Source of the DNA: Bacteroidales bacterium | GTDB taxonomy: Bacteria > Bacteroidota > Bacteroidia > Bacteroidales > P3 | Direction of reading: 5' to 3' | DNA length: 18,009 nucleotides | NCBI GenBank assembly: GCA_031286005.1 | Contig: JAITVC010000140.1 | Coordinates: forward strand, 1-18,009 | In this document: piece after piece, positions 7,763 to 17,200 of the stretch | How positions within the stretch are numbered: position 1 is the stretch's first letter | How the letters are laid out: the number at the start of each line of letters is the position of its first letter | Translations under genes and position numbers: made by a program | The notes under the pieces: model-generated | Seen by the model: the letters and a program-made list of their open reading frames with translations, nothing else | Told to the model about the DNA's origin: nothing | Database searches by the model: none

Positions 7763-10700
7763 TTACTGTTTCAAAACCATCGCCGACACCCCCCCTGTTT
7801 TCACAATATACATGCCTTTTGACAGGTGTGAAAGATTTAGTTCTGTTTTTGGACGATTAACGGCTTGGGTTAACATCAATTTCCCCGAAAGGGTGTAAAT
7901 TTCTACCGCTTTACTATCTACATTATTGGGGATTTCTACCACCAATTTGTCATCAAATACAGGATTTGGATGTACTTTAAGCACTTCTTTGGCAAGCGTT
8001 GGCATTTCTATGGCGGCATCGTCATTCTTTGAAACTACCGTGAAACTCACCTCGAAACTTGCCGAAATTTCATTGTCGCCACTTACCGTAACCGTTGCCG
8101 TATAAATGCCTGCATCCAAATCCATCGTGCGCTCAACGGTAAATAGTTCATTTCCGTTGATGCCAACACTGGCAACTGTTGCCGTTGAAAGCGTAAATTT
8201 ATCAGCATGTTCGCCACTTAATGCGATGGTTAGCTCACCGGTGGCCTCTGTGCCAATATTGGTTATCGCCACAGTCAACACATCCGGAGCCTCATAACCG
8301 ACCATTACGCTATCAAAAACATTGGTTCCGTTTGAACTCAACACGATACTATGAAGGGTGGGCAAATCAGGGCGGGTAGTTATGATGATGTTGTCTACTG
8401 CCGCAGGGGATTGTGTGCCGAGAGTGGCATTATTATACCACGAAAACATCAAACGTTTGGTGGTGCCGGAATAAGTTGGTGATAACGTCAGATGATTATT
8501 CTGCCACGTGCTTTGATTGACATAGCGTCCCAAACTGTCGCCTGCGGTCATTGCAATGCTGTCTTGTGGGGTTACATCTGTTCCCATAATTCGGATTTCC
8601 ATATAATCTCGGCTCTCTGTACCTGAAGCATTCTGTTGTCCCATCCCTTTGAAATCAAAATAGAGGTCGAAGTTTTTGGTCGAAGTCGGAAACTCCACAT
8701 CGCGATACACATGCACCATGCTCACCTTATTGGTCGTATACAAATTGGTATCGCCGTTATTATTGGAAATATAAAGCGACTTTTCGCCTTCCGAAGCGAG
8801 GTCTGCACCCACATGCCATTGATTGGTTTGTGTGCCGTTGGCGAAATGCCAATCAGAAGTTTCTCCCTCAAAGTCTTCGGTCATAAACGGCAGCTGTACG
8901 GTGATTTCTTTGCTCATCGTATTATTCTCAGGAAGACTATCATTGTTGATGGTTACCGTTACATTAATTCGGTGTGTGCCACGAGTTAGATTGGCCGTGC
9001 CGATGGTTATTTCTGCAAAGTCTTCGTAGGGTAGCGTGCCCGTCCATTCGTAAGGCGTTTGAGCATCGCCATTGATATGCCAAGTGAAGAGCATTGAATT
9101 GATGTCCAAACCTCTGTTCTCGACATTCACCTTGATGGTTTGGTCACCCTCGTCAAGTCTCAATTCCGGCAACTGAATATCATTTAGAACAATGTTGTTG
9201 CTTGTGGGAATAATCCCGCCAAGGAATTTAAAGGACACGGTTCTATTTATCGTATTAATCCTAATCTTGCTAATTGGCTGTTCTGTATTGGCTCCTGCCT
9301 TTGATTTGGCATTAGGCATGGTAGTGTCCGTAAACGCCATCTTATCGCCTTGCGGCCAAGCGTCTGTGCCACGATTGGACGTGCAGCCATTGGGGTTATC
9401 ACATCCCGCTTGTTTCACATAATAGCCTCGATTAGTCGGACTATTGTTAAGCGTATTATCGAACCAACCTTTATGGTTGCCATCCACATGATAAATCATC
9501 AGGCCGCTTCCGGGAATATAGGCATCCCAGCCTGCTTTCTGACGGTTCTCTATCAAGAAATATTCATTCTCTGTTTGCGTATTGATGCGATAAACCACAC
9601 CCGAATCCACCGGATTGGGCAACACTATATCGCTAACCTCCGTCAGCATGGTTTCCTTTATCCAGCCTGCAAAACTGCGAACATAAGCCGAGTAGTTCGG
9701 AGGCGTTAATCCACTGTTAAGTTGATTGCCTTCGCCCATCACACACCACATACCCACATGGGCAGATAAACCATCGGTTTCATAATTTGCATCGTAGAAA
9801 TCGGGCACACCCACCAAAGCATGTCCCAACTCGTGAGCCATCGTGCCGATACCCATGATGGAGTTGCCGCTACTGCCTCGCAATTCGCTTGAGCAGGAAT
9901 AGTTTTGCAGAAACACGCCATCATATTCCACCGGTGCATTCAACGATCCGGCATGAGCCCATATCGCTCGACATTGCAGGCCGAGTTGGTCCTCTTGCAA
10001 GCCGTATCCGGCATAAATGATATGAATCGTGTTCACCGTGTCTCGACCTTGAAGCACATAGTTAGAGAAATCAGCACCATCATTATCGGCCGATTCTATG
10101 GCCGTGCGAACCATTTCGAGTGGGTTAGGGTTGGGTGGATAAGTGCTGCACTTGTCTATGCCATAAGCCACAATGGTTTTCGGCATGGCGTAGGGGCCAA
10201 ATACATCCACCTGCAAATCCATCTTGCCATAGGAATTATCTCTGAAATAGTCGTGCAAACTGCCCGTAGCCCGTCCTGTTGTATAGTTTTCTTGATTGAA
10301 CAGAAGTTCAAAATCTTCTTTGGTATAGGTCAGTTTAACATCTGTAAATTCTATCAAAACAACCGGAAAACGAATGGTACCCACCAAATTTCTCGGTGTC
10401 TTATCAAATAAGGCTTTCTTTCGTGCCTCTTCTCTCACGCCTCTCACTTTGTTCATCGCCTCTTTCTGCGAAGCGCTATAACGCAAGTGTTTGGATAAAG
10501 TATTTACAAAGTCTTGCTCATCTGCAGTGCGTTCATCCGCATTATGCGCCCGAATGCCGGACAGTTTCAAACGGCCTGCTTCATCCTGAACAGCATATTC
10601 CAAAAAGCCATCTGTGTTAAACAGCAAAGTAAAACCATCCTCAGAAGCCGTCCAATGCTCCCATTCATCGCCATGCGTCCGCACGGTAATCTCAGTGCCA

Positions 10701-10804
10701 TCCGGCAAAGTGTAGCTTTTCGGGGTTGTATTTGCCGGTGCAGCAAAAACTGATTGTGCCGAATATAACACAGCTACAAGCAATAGGCAAAGTAGTTTTT
10801 TCAT
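7763..10804 (-). CDS. Secreted M6-family zinc metalloprotease with T9SS type A sorting domain (copy 1)
   Basis: Predicted extracellular protease of the immune-inhibitor-A (M6) family, exported by Sec and then the T9SS. Residues 1-21 are a signal peptide (MKKLLCLLLVAVLYSAQSVF). About 30-130 is a propeptide with LPDGTEITVRTHGDEWEHW. The catalytic domain is about 140-525, with HELGH at 324-328, D335 as the likely third zinc ligand, and a Met-turn-like WCVMGEG near 353-359. Then come a CARDB-like domain (about 537-636), a MAM/choice-of-anchor-J-like domain starting EDFEGETSDW (about 643-812), an Ig-like module (about 818-924) and the sorting domain (about 941-1013, PNPV, GKLML, LSKGMYIVK, ending VLKQ). 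It is a tandem paralogue of the gene at 14010-10966; their first 29 coding bases are identical. Its sorting domain is of a different subtype from the other two genes here. ATG 10804 is chosen because it gives the signal peptide. Substrate unknown. Confidence 0.93.
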   Translation of the reverse strand: MKKLLCLLLVAVLYSAQSVFAAPANTTPKSYTLPDGTEITVRTHGDEWEHWTASEDGFTLLFNTDGFLEYAVQDEAGRLKLSGIRAHNADERTADEQDFVNTLSKHLRYSASQKEAMNKVRGVREEARKKALFDKTPRNLVGTIRFPVVLIEFTDVKLTYTKEDFELLFNQENYTTGRATGSLHDYFRDNSYGKMDLQVDVFGPYAMPKTIVAYGIDKCSTYPPNPNPLEMVRTAIESADNDGADFSNYVLQGRDTVNTIHIIYAGYGLQEDQLGLQCRAIWAHAGSLNAPVEYDGVFLQNYSCSSELRGSSGNSIMGIGTMAHELGHALVGVPDFYDANYETDGLSAHVGMWCVMGEGNQLNSGLTPPNYSAYVRSFAGWIKETMLTEVSDIVLPNPVDSGVVYRINTQTENEYFLIENRQKAGWDAYIPGSGLMIYHVDGNHKGWFDNTLNNSPTNRGYYVKQAGCDNPNGCTSNRGTDAWPQGDKMAFTDTTMPNAKSKAGANTEQPISKIRINTINRTVSFKFLGGIIPTSNNIVLNDIQLPELRLDEGDQTIKVNVENRGLDINSMLFTWHINGDAQTPYEWTGTLPYEDFAEITIGTANLTRGTHRINVTVTINNDSLPENNTMSKEITVQLPFMTEDFEGETSDWHFANGTQTNQWHVGADLASEGEKSLYISNNNGDTNLYTTNKVSMVHVYRDVEFPTSTKNFDLYFDFKGMGQQNASGTESRDYMEIRIMGTDVTPQDSIAMTAGDSLGRYVNQSTWQNNHLTLSPTYSGTTKRLMFSWYNNATLGTQSPAAVDNIIITTRPDLPTLHSIVLSSNGTNVFDSVMVGYEAPDVLTVAITNIGTEATGELTIALSGEHADKFTLSTATVASVGINGNELFTVERTMDLDAGIYTATVTVSGDNEISASFEVSFTVVSKNDDAAIEMPTLAKEVLKVHPNPVFDDKLVVEIPNNVDSKAVEIYTLSGKLMLTQAVNRPKTELNLSHLSKGMYIVKTGGVSAMVLKQ

Positions 10805-10813
10805 CGTTAAAAG

Positions 10814-10823
10814 TATTTGTTTA
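10814..10823 (-). promoter_or_regulatory. Shared AT-rich leader element before start of copy 1
   Basis: Minus strand TAAACAAATA ends 9 bases before the ATG. The same 10-mer ends 8 bases before the ATG of copy 2 (14028-14019). Bacteroidota leaders are commonly A-rich rather than Shine-Dalgarno based, so this probably marks the translation initiation region and shows that the leader was duplicated along with the gene. Confidence 0.5.
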
Positions 10824-10876
10824 TTTGTTTTACTGTTGAATTAATTTCGTAATAGCCGTAATCTTTAGATAGACTT

Positions 10877-10928
10877 CCTATATCACCGCTGTACTACCGC
10901 CGTACTACCGCTGTATTACCGCTGTACT
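10877..10928 (-). repeat. 11-bp tandem array upstream of peptidase copy 1
   Basis: Plus strand has four 11-mers in a row from 10885: ACCGCTGTACT, ACCGCCGTACT, ACCGCTGTATT, ACCGCTGTACT. On the minus strand each carries TAC(A/G)GC. A fifth, degenerate core (TATAGG at 10882-10877) keeps the 11-bp phase. The array lies about 73-124 bases upstream of the start at 10804 and 38-89 bases past the stop of copy 2. No TAnnTTTG promoter was found between the array and the gene. Confidence 0.85.
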
Positions 10929-10965
10929 GTTGCTTCTAACAACGCTCCCTCATTGTGCCTTAAAA

Positions 10966-13900
10966 CTACTGTTTTACAATCTTTACTGAAATAACGCCTC
11001 CATTAGCCGTATAGATATTCACCACATAAAGTCCCGTTGGAAGCGATTGCACGTTGAGGCTTTTTTGATTGCCTCTAAAGCGTTTCACCTCTCTGCCGTT
11101 CAGGTTCAAGATGCGAATCTCTGTAATCGTTTCGTCGGTTTGGATATTTAGCACATCTGTAACCGGATTAGGATACAAATTCAGGATAGTCTCATCTCCA
11201 AATGAGACTTCTACACCTGCATCATTATTGTCCGGAACAACTGTGAAACGAATATCAAAACTTTCCGAGATGTCATTATCTCCACTCACGGTTACGGTGG
11301 CCGTGTAGGTTCCCGCTGCCAAATCTGTTTTAGGCGCTACGGTAAATAACATTTGCGTATCCACAACAACATTGGTAAGAGTGGGCTCCGATAGTTCAAA
11401 ACTATTGGCATCCGTGCCGCTCAAAGCAAGCGTTAATTCGCCGATGGCTTCCGTGCCGGTATTCACAACAGTGGCAACAAGCGATGCCGCTGTTTCATAA
11501 CCAAACACTGCGGTATCTAAAACTTGCAAATCATCTTTGGGATTTAAAGCTACGCTTGTATACGATTCGAGGGGCGGGCGTGATGCTATGATGATAGCAT
11601 CAACAGCGGCCGGTGTTTGTTCGCCAAGAGAATTATTGTTATACCAAGAAAACACCAAGCGTTGTGTTTTTCCCGAATAAGCCGACGGCAAAGCATAATG
11701 CACTTGTTGCCATGCGTTGTACAGCATAAGTGTATCTAAGTTTAAACCTAACACTAAAGCCTCTCCGGCTACCGGTGTTTCTGTGGTTTCTACAACTCGA
11801 ATTTCCATAAAATCACGTCCCAATGTGCCCGCACTATTCGATTGACCTATGCCTTTGAAATCAAAGAACAAATCAAAACTATCCGTCGATTCAGGGAATG
11901 TTACATCATAATACAAATGCACCATACTCACCTCGTTGGTCGTATAGGCATTCGTATTGGCATCATCATTGGAGATATAGGCCGATTTTTCGCCTTTTGA
12001 GGCTGTGGCCGAACCAACATACCATTGGTTGGTTTGTGTGCCGTTAATGGTATGCCAATCGGCTACCTCGCCTTCAAAATCTTCTGTAAAGAAAGGCTCG
12101 TAAACTTTGATGGTTGTCCCAACGGTGTTGTTTTCTACTTTTGAATCATTATTGACAACAACAGTTGCACTGATTTTATAGGCTCCTCCTTCTTCCAAGT
12201 CCAACGAGCCAAAGGTTACTTCGGTGGATTTCGTAAATTTCAATTCACCCGTCCATTCGTAAGGGGTTTGCTCTTCGCCATTCACTTGCCAATGGATGGT
12301 GGCAGAGGTAATGTCTTTACCGAAGTTCTCAAGCGTGGCGGTTAACTCTTGTGCTTTCTCGCCAAGCACATAATCGGTCGTTTGCAAATCTTTCAAGGCC
12401 ACTTCAGGATAATCCGGAACTGTGCCTCCCATAAATTTGAACGACAATGTGCGATTGGGCATATCGAAGAATATGTCGGTAATCGGTTTTTCGGTAGGCG
12501 TGCCATTCACAGACTTGGCACTTGGCATGGTCATATCCGTAAAAGCAAAATGGCCTTCGATGCCCCAAGCGTCTGAGGTGCGTGTATCTCTATCTGCGCA
12601 GCCATCTAAAATATCGCAACCGGCTTGCATCACATAATAACCTCTATTGTCCGGTTCGTCATTGATCAAATTCTCATTCCAGCCAAAGACGTTTTTATCC
12701 ACCCGATAAATCACCAAACCGCTGTTGTAAGGCACCATGCCATCCCAATTCACACGCTGACGGTTTTCAAGCAAATAGTATTCGCCCTCAACTTTCGTAT
12801 CAATCCGGTAAATAACCCCTGTATCCTGCGGGTGAGGCAAAAACACATCTATCGGTTCGGTCAGAGTAGTTGCCTTAACCCAGCCGATGAGGTCTTTTTC
12901 ATAAGCCGACAGGTTAGATGGTCGGCGACCATTGTCCACCCAATTGCCACTGGCCATAAGGCTCCAATATTCGGGATGCACAGCTGTGCCATTCGCAGCA
13001 TCTGTATCGTATAAATCCGGCAAGCCAAGCAAGGCATGACCCAATTCGTGGGCAATAACTCCAATATAGGTCATCATACCATTGCGGCCTAATTCTGAGG
13101 AACAGGAGTATTTCGAGATGGTTTTTCCGTTGTATTCTTTCGACGTGGTTAAATCCCAAGCGTGCGACCAGATAGATTTGCATGCACCACCACCCGATTC
13201 GGTGCCCATACCGGCATAAATGATATGAACCACATCTACCTTACCGGAACCGAAAATGTCATACTTTGAAAAATCTGCCCCGGCTTGATAGGCCGAATCT
13301 ATGGCCAAAGAGGCCATTCGGCGTGGGTCGCCTTGACAAGGGCCACCTGCCCACTGGTTGGCATAAGAAGCTATACCTCCCGGCAATCGGTAAATACCAA
13401 ATACATCAACTTCTAAATCCAATTGACCATAAGAATTGGCCAAAAAGTAATCTCTCAAACTACCCGGAAGGCTGTCTTTGGTTTGATTCACATAATCCAA
13501 CTGATTGAACAGCATCTCAAAATCTTCTTTGGAATAGCTAAAGAGGGTATCTTGAAATTCTACCAAAATGATAGGAATGCGCACCTTGCCCGAAACCATT
13601 TGGTGCGACTCTACGGCTGCTTTCTTCAAATAGGCCGTTTTGGCACCATGAGCTTGACGAATGGTCGACTTTTGAGCCTTGCTAAAACGCAAATGCTTCG
13701 AGGTCTTGCTCAAAAAGGCCTGCTCATCGCTCAAGCGGTCTTTGGCATTGCGTGCACGCACGCCCGACAATTTTAAATCGCCCTTGGCGTCTTGCTCGGC
13801 ATATTCTAAAAAGCCTTCTTCGTTGAAAAGCAACGTGTAGCCATCTTCCGACACTCGCCAATTCTCCCATTCGTCGCCCTGAAGTTGAATAACAATCTCA

Positions 13901-14010
13901 GTACCATCCGGTAAGGTATAAGGAATTGGATAAGGATAAGCCGGTGCGGCCAAAACAGATTGTGCCGAAAACAATACGGCCACAAGCAATAGGCAAAGTA
14001 GTTTTTTCAT
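10966..14010 (-). CDS. Secreted M6-family zinc metalloprotease with T9SS type A sorting domain (copy 2)
   Basis: Tandem paralogue of the gene at 10804-7763, 1,014 residues with the same domain order. Signal peptide 1-21 (MKKLLCLLLVAVLFSAQSVL); propeptide with YTLPDGTEIVIQLQGDEWENW; M6 catalytic domain about 140-527 with HELGHALLGLPDLYD at 321-335 and a Met-turn-like WSLMASGNW near 349-357. The IWSHAWDL segment near 280-287 is typical of the family. CARDB-like, MAM-like (starting EDFEGEVADWHT) and Ig-like modules follow, then the sorting domain (about 942-1014: YPNPVTDVLNIQTD, LPTGLYVVNIY, ending KIVKQ). That sorting domain resembles the one at 14202-14420 much more than that of its own paralogue. 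The zinc-binding motif is intact, so an active enzyme is likely. It is probably transcribed separately from the gene before it, because a terminator lies between them. Substrate unknown. Confidence 0.93.
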   Translation of the reverse strand: MKKLLCLLLVAVLFSAQSVLAAPAYPYPIPYTLPDGTEIVIQLQGDEWENWRVSEDGYTLLFNEEGFLEYAEQDAKGDLKLSGVRARNAKDRLSDEQAFLSKTSKHLRFSKAQKSTIRQAHGAKTAYLKKAAVESHQMVSGKVRIPIILVEFQDTLFSYSKEDFEMLFNQLDYVNQTKDSLPGSLRDYFLANSYGQLDLEVDVFGIYRLPGGIASYANQWAGGPCQGDPRRMASLAIDSAYQAGADFSKYDIFGSGKVDVVHIIYAGMGTESGGGACKSIWSHAWDLTTSKEYNGKTISKYSCSSELGRNGMMTYIGVIAHELGHALLGLPDLYDTDAANGTAVHPEYWSLMASGNWVDNGRRPSNLSAYEKDLIGWVKATTLTEPIDVFLPHPQDTGVIYRIDTKVEGEYYLLENRQRVNWDGMVPYNSGLVIYRVDKNVFGWNENLINDEPDNRGYYVMQAGCDILDGCADRDTRTSDAWGIEGHFAFTDMTMPSAKSVNGTPTEKPITDIFFDMPNRTLSFKFMGGTVPDYPEVALKDLQTTDYVLGEKAQELTATLENFGKDITSATIHWQVNGEEQTPYEWTGELKFTKSTEVTFGSLDLEEGGAYKISATVVVNNDSKVENNTVGTTIKVYEPFFTEDFEGEVADWHTINGTQTNQWYVGSATASKGEKSAYISNDDANTNAYTTNEVSMVHLYYDVTFPESTDSFDLFFDFKGIGQSNSAGTLGRDFMEIRVVETTETPVAGEALVLGLNLDTLMLYNAWQQVHYALPSAYSGKTQRLVFSWYNNNSLGEQTPAAVDAIIIASRPPLESYTSVALNPKDDLQVLDTAVFGYETAASLVATVVNTGTEAIGELTLALSGTDANSFELSEPTLTNVVVDTQMLFTVAPKTDLAAGTYTATVTVSGDNDISESFDIRFTVVPDNNDAGVEVSFGDETILNLYPNPVTDVLNIQTDETITEIRILNLNGREVKRFRGNQKSLNVQSLPTGLYVVNIYTANGGVISVKIVKQ

Positions 14011-14018
14011 TGTTTATA

Positions 14019-14028
14019 TATTTGTTTA
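14019..14028 (-). promoter_or_regulatory. Shared AT-rich leader element before start of copy 2
   Basis: Minus strand TAAACAAATA ends 8 bases before the ATG at 14010, matching the element before copy 1. No Shine-Dalgarno sequence is visible. It is likely part of the translation initiation region. Confidence 0.5.
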
Positions 14029-14076
14029 ATTAATTAATAATCTTGTAAAAGTCTAATCATAGGCTATATTAAATCG

Positions 14077-14128
14077 TATATACTATCGCTATATGGTAGC
14101 TATATGGTAGCTATATGCTCGCTATATG
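14077..14128 (-). repeat. 11-bp tandem array upstream of peptidase copy 2
   Basis: Plus-strand GCTATATG recurs at 14088, 14099, 14110 and 14121, an exact 11-bp period with 3-base linkers (GTA, GTA, CTC). On the minus strand the core is TATAGC. A fifth position in phase (14077-14082, TATATA) is degenerate, as in the array before copy 1. The array lies about 67-118 bases upstream of the start at 14010. Unit sequences differ from the first array apart from the shared TAYAGC core and period. Confidence 0.85.
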
Positions 14129-14158
14129 CTTTTTTTAATTCAAGTTTAAACATAATAA

Positions 14159-14186
14159 AGGGGTGTCGCTTCAAAACAACACCCCT
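14159..14186 (-). terminator. Hairpin terminator after the large adhesin-like gene
   Basis: Minus strand forms AGGGGTGT, a 12-nt loop, then ACACCCCT: an 8-bp perfect stem with four G-C pairs in a row, beginning 15 bases after the TAA at 14204-14202. It is followed by TTTATTATGTTT, a modest T-rich tail. Position and stem strength fit an intrinsic terminator separating this gene from peptidase copy 2. Confidence 0.65.
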
Positions 14187-14201
14187 CATTATGCATCAAA
14201 T

Positions 14202-17200
14202 TTATTGTTTCACAATCTTAACCGGAGTGATTGCCGTTGCCGTGTGAATACGTACAACGTAATGTCCTGCTGATAAAGATTGTAGGTCAATCTTGCGGTG
14301 GTTGCCTTTCATAACTTTTACCGTACGGCCGCTGTAATCTAATACCACGATTTCGGTAATCGTTTGGTCTGTTTCGATGTTCAACACATCAATAACAGGG
14401 TTAGGATAAACTTTGAAGCGTTGTTCTTCGGTAAGCGTAACACCGGAAGTTCCGATATTAAATACTTTGGTTACAACGTCCGAACTGCCTGATGCGTAAT
14501 CCGATTGAACACCGGCCGTGTATTGGCCGTCTTCAAGGTTTTCAAACACATATTCGGCTACGGCTACTTCGGTAGCAACTTCGGTTTCGTTCAACGATAC
14601 GGTATACGTGTGATCGCCCACAGCATGGCTCGAAATTGAGGCTCCTTCTGCTGCTCCTATTTCGCCTACCATAATATCGTCAATCATCAACATAAAGCCG
14701 TTATCGCTCACGTGATTGATGGCCAAATAAACGTTTTCTCCTTCATAGTCTGATAGGTCATACGAGAATTTAGTCCAAGCATTTTGCGGTGCTGCTTCTG
14801 TTTCAATCAACTCGAAATCGTCCGGAGCATTGGTTCCTGTTGTAGAAATCAATACTCTGAATGGCTCATCTCCATACTCTTCGTTTGGAAGCGATTTGGC
14901 ATAGAACTCAAAGTGAGTAGCTGCTGTAACTTTGATACGAGGCAAAATCAACCAGTCGTTGGTTACAGGACCATTAGCGGCCATAGAAACCAAGAATTTG
15001 TTGTCGCTATGCGCTGCAGGAGGTGGAACGGATAATGCTAAAGCCTGTGAGGCATTGTTGAACACAATAAATGCTTGTTCGGCTTGCTCGTTTGGATACG
15101 AGGCTTGATTCCATGAATAACATTTGGCGCCATCAAGGTCTACCAAGGTATACTCGCCGATGTTGCTGATAGCCCAATCGGTGTGATTTTCCATGTTATC
15201 AAAGAACTGTTCAGGAGCATTGTTCCATGTGAACGTAGCATTTTTACCGTCTACCGTAACATCCAATTCGTAAGGTGCTACAATAGTTTGATCTAACACT
15301 GCGGCATGTGCTTGACCGGCTTCGTCAACCTCAGCTTTGCCTATATATTCATTATAGCCCGGTTTCGTAACAGAAACGCTGTATATGCCTTTCCATACCG
15401 TCAGGAATTTAGCAGCTCCTGTTGCATCCACCTTTCCTGTGTATATGCGTGTAGGGTCGTTGCTTGCGCTTGTTAACGTTACCACTGCATCTACGGCATC
15501 TTCGTCGATGTTTGTAGTTACATTTACGGTAAAGTCTACTTCCATACCCTTAGTCAAGGTGTTGGTCAATACCGGCAACGAGAAGTTGTCTTCGTTGTAT
15601 TCGGCCACAATGGCGTATTGATACGTTGTACCGTCTTCCAATGTAGACCAAGCTTCGTCGGTATAGTTCAACGTTTTAAGCTCTTCGCTAAGGGTAGTCC
15701 ATTCTGCACGTTCTGCACCTTCTTCAAAGCGATAGAGTGCATAGTTCACAACATTCAAATCGGTTTCTCCTGCTGCACGTGCAACGGATGGATCCACAGC
15801 TGAGCGGGTCATCGAGTTCGATGCTATCGACAACGATTCTTCCAACATCAAACCTTCGGCACGAATACCAAAGTGTGGTCTGGCCGAATCATTTAAAGCG
15901 GCAAATTGTTCAATGTTGAAATCTCCGTAGTAATACGTGTTCGATACTTCCGGCCATTCTGCTGTTGCAGGGCCTTGACCGAGCATCATGTGACCTTCTG
16001 TGCGACTGATGGCCACAAAGAATCCGTTGGGTGCTTCCACCACTTCGGGGAATGTAAACGTAGTCCAAGCTCTTACGGCTGTAACAGGAACATCATCTTG
16101 ACTAAACAAGATTTTACCTGTTGGCAATCCGTTAGAGTTCAAGTCAAACACAAACACGTTTACTTCTTTTGGGCCTAAACCTGCGTGTTGTTCAAACTCG
16201 TTAATGTAGAACGACATGCTGGTTAATTGAGCAGGCACACGTTGCACCATACCCATAACGCCATAATAGCTACCCAATCCGTTGTTGCCAATAAAAGTAT
16301 CGGCATCGTAGCGGAACGATGTGCCCATAGCAGGAACTTTCCAATCCACTTGTGCATTAGCACCTACTACATACGCCTTAGCGCTGTTCACCGGATAAGC
16401 TTCTTCCATCATGTGAATATCATGAGTAGAAGTGGCTTCAGTGCCCAATTCTGCGGTTGTAATGGTTTTCTTATAACCAAACAATTCTGCCGTTACGTCG
16501 TAAGATTTGTCGGCATATACATCTTCAATGGTATAGATACCTTCGGCATCAGTTGTTGCGGTATAGTTTTCATAACCTTCAAACGTAATCTTCACTTTGG
16601 CCAAACCTGTTTCTTCCGTGTTGCTTCCGGTTACTTTTCCGCTAACGGTAGTCAACGGCAATAATTCCATCGTAACATCTTCTACAATTTCGCCACCGTC
16701 CGTGATCGTTACTTCTACCGTTTGGGTGTAATAACCAAACTTGCTCACTTCAATTTCGTGAGTGCCTGCGGTCAAATAAGGGAATGTATATTTACCTTCT
16801 GCATCTGTGGTGCGACTGATATTGCCTTCCACCAGCTTCAAAGTAACGTCTTTCATTGCAACGCCTTCTTCATCCTTAACCGTTCCGGCCAAAGAACCCA
16901 GGTCTTCCAAACCAATCAAGAAATTGGCATTAGGAAGATAAGGGAAATCATAGCGAGTAGCAGTGTTAGCTTCTTCGATAGGATCAAAAACACCGCCGAT
17001 AGGATATTTCCGAATGGTGCGATTTTCAGTGGTAGTGGTGGAGAGGAATCTTGCCCCGCCGCCATCATGTTCATTGCGCCAAGCATGAACTACTAAATTT
17101 CCGCCTTTATAATCGTAAGGTTCATCAAAGATAATGATAGCATCGCCTCCGCCTTTCGGAATTTGAATTTCGCCATCAAACACTTGGATCAAACCTTCTG

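Noticed and set aside
10929..10946. Terminator after peptidase copy 2 (GTTG/CAAC around TTAGAAG)
   Set aside because: Only four paired bases and no T-run on the minus strand, so it is too weak to call.
7763..14010. Composite mobile element carrying the two peptidases
   Set aside because: No transposase, integrase or terminal inverted repeats were seen. Tandem duplication explains the arrangement.
10885..14128. CRISPR arrays
   Set aside because: The units are 11 bp and directly abutting, without spacers of 25-45 bp, and no cas gene is present.
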